NCBI RefSeq assembly: GCF_000756665.1
Contig: NZ_ARXV01000004.1
Span: 124,001 to 188,000 of the forward strand
DNA from: Alcanivorax nanhaiticus
Lineage (GTDB): Bacteria; Pseudomonadota; Gammaproteobacteria; Pseudomonadales; Alcanivoracaceae
Direction: 5' to 3'
Length of the DNA: 64,000 nt
Shown: positions 63,136-64,000 of the stretch, piece after piece
Layout of the letters: every line of letters starts with the position of its first letter
Position numbering within the stretch: position 1 is the stretch's first letter
Position numbers and translations under genes: made by a program
Notes under the pieces: model-generated
Told to the model about the DNA's origin: nothing
Database searches by the model: none
The model's input: only the letters and a program-made list of their open reading frames with translations

Positions 63136-63561
63136 ATGAGACCCATGGCCCAGTTTGCCCGTATCTCCCTGCTTGTTATCGCCAGCCTGTTTCTGATGGC
63201 CTGCAGCCAAACCCCTGGTGAAAGCGATGCCCGCAAGGTATTGAAGGCCGAGCTGGAAAGTGCTCGTCTTGATGAGCTACTCAAGATCCACAGCATCGAG
63301 AAGCATAACGGCTACGAAGACAACGATGGTCGCTACACCATTGAAGTCAGCTATCAACTCAAAGCTGCTTCCTCATTGAATGATTACGCCGCCGAGGTAA
63401 AGGGCGATGAATCTCTGTCCGGCATGGATCGCTTTGCCTTGATCATGGCGTTGAGCGCCTTGCGGGTGGAATACGGTAATTTCGACAAGGGCGACACCTT
63501 CGACGAGAAACGGGTGCTGACTTTCCGGGATACAGAACAAGGTTGGATGCCGGTGGAATAG
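63136..63561 (+). CDS. small lipoprotein
   Basis: 141 residues. Signal with lipobox LMAC followed by SQTPG. The mature part is acidic (SDARKVLKAELESARLDELL; DGRYTIEVSYQLKAASSLND). No family recognised. ATG 63136 or 63145. Its TAG-adjacent downstream is repeat copy 9. Confidence 0.7.
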   Translation: MRPMAQFARISLLVIASLFLMACSQTPGESDARKVLKAELESARLDELLKIHSIEKHNGYEDNDGRYTIEVSYQLKAASSLNDYAAEVKGDESLSGMDRFALIMALSALRVEYGNFDKGDTFDEKRVLTFRDTEQGWMPVE

Positions 63562-63563
63562 AT

Positions 63564-63642
63564 AGTCGCGAGTTGCGAGGAGCGAGTTACGAAAGGCAAA
63601 AAATAGCGCTGCTCTGTTTTCGAGACTCGCGACTCATAACTC
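63564..63642. repeat. heptamer-repeat cassette (GAGTTTC family), copy 9
   Basis: AGTCGCGAGTTGCGAGGAGC and GAGTTACGAAAGGCAAAA; spacer of about 20 bp; right arm TTTTCGAGACTCGCGACTCA and TAACTC. It fills the 80-bp gap between the convergent lipoprotein and rimI genes, ending at the rimI stop. Confidence 0.85.
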
Positions 63643-64000
63643 TATTTATGCCCGCCGGAGAGCAGGCATTGCATTAACACCGCATTCTCGTGCCCATCCC
63701 CCTTGCGGTAATAATTCTTGCGCACACCACAGACTTCAAAACCCAACTGCTTGTAAAGTGCCTGCGCACCAGTATTGCTTTCCCGCACTTCCAGGTACAT
63801 CACCGTCATGGCATCACAGCGGGCCTCTTCCATCGCTTTTAACAGCATCAGGCGCGCAATCCCGCGACGTTGCCAGGCAGGTGCAACCACCACATTAAGT
63901 ACATGGGTTTCATCGAGGATGCGGGACAGGATCAGGAACGCAACCGGCTCATCGTTACCATCAACAACCACCTGACAAAGGTAGTTGGCATTGTTGAGGC
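63642..64000 (-). CDS. rimI: ribosomal-protein-alanine N-acetyltransferase, 5' end outside window
   Basis: GNAT fold: VLNVVVAPAWQRRGIARLML is the acetyl-CoA (Q/RxxGxG/A) site; MYLEVRESNTGAQALYKQLG and FEVCGVRKNYY complete motif B, as in RimI, which acetylates the N-terminal Ala of ribosomal protein S18. The frame remains open to the window edge (LNNANYLCQVVVDGNDEP) so the N-terminus is missing. Confidence 0.9.
   Translation of the reverse strand, partial: LNNANYLCQVVVDGNDEPVAFLILSRILDETHVLNVVVAPAWQRRGIARLMLLKAMEEARCDAMTVMYLEVRESNTGAQALYKQLGFEVCGVRKNYYRKGDGHENAVLMQCLLSGGHK

Overview
The window reads as chromosomal DNA of a marine, lipid-degrading gammaproteobacterium, most likely Alcanivorax or a close relative. 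This is inferred from gene content: an ornithine-lipid pair olsB-olsA, a FabY-type initiating ketoacyl synthase, a Baeyer-Villiger monooxygenase/patatin operon, a DUF6351-type lipoprotein, trypsin-like proteases with GlyGly-CTERM tails, ergothioneine genes, and compact, moderately GC-rich coding. No rRNA, CRISPR array, phage or plasmid functions were seen. One tRNA-Leu(UAG) is present.

Layout. 0.2-5.7 kb: olsBA, a double-CDGSH protein and ppc. 5.9-13.2 kb: a membrane protein with a degenerate GGDEF, two secreted trypsin-like proteases, a luciferase-like monooxygenase and a third GlyGly-CTERM protein. 13.4-26.6 kb: accessory region with a small outer-membrane barrel, an orphan toxin fragment with a coupled downstream gene, an IS200-like HUH (RAYT) element with inverted ends, a candidate immunity gene, and a two-partner secretion/contact-dependent inhibition pair (cdiA-like 2608 aa with an HNH-like C-terminus, and cdiB). 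26.7-34.6 kb: coiled-coil protein, rlmA, FAD monooxygenase, dinB, ppnN and an HSD10-like dehydrogenase. 34.8-37.9 kb: egtB-egtD and a thioesterase. 38-45.7 kb: lipoprotein, DUF1289 protein, the tetR-SDR-BVMO-patatin operon, a Bax-type glucosaminidase and a NYN nuclease. 46.3-49.5 kb: tRNA-Leu, three envelope proteins and sodB. 49.8-64 kb: thiolase, fabY, DUF6351 lipoprotein, phospholipase D-like protein, an EAL sensor, a YjbR protein, prfC, a DUF2834 protein, a lipoprotein and 5'-truncated rimI.

The most unusual signal is not a gene. The intergenic regions carry several families of tandem 7-bp repeats (variants of GAGTTTC, AACAGTG, TAGCTTC, AAGTTGC, GTGTTGC). Many are arranged as facing arms around a 25-160 bp spacer. 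They sit directly against stop codons, mostly between convergent genes, and sometimes supply the stop codon or hold a terminator. One composite arrangement occurs as two inverted copies around the CDGSH gene. With a separate 80-bp palindrome and a Pseudomonas-type REP they mark most of the convergent junctions in the window.

The second notable system is the CDI island. Besides the main cdiB-cdiA-candidate immunity set, it holds a start-less toxin fragment cut off by the RAYT element. A decayed second RAYT tail lies on its other side, which suggests toxin modules have been added and displaced here.
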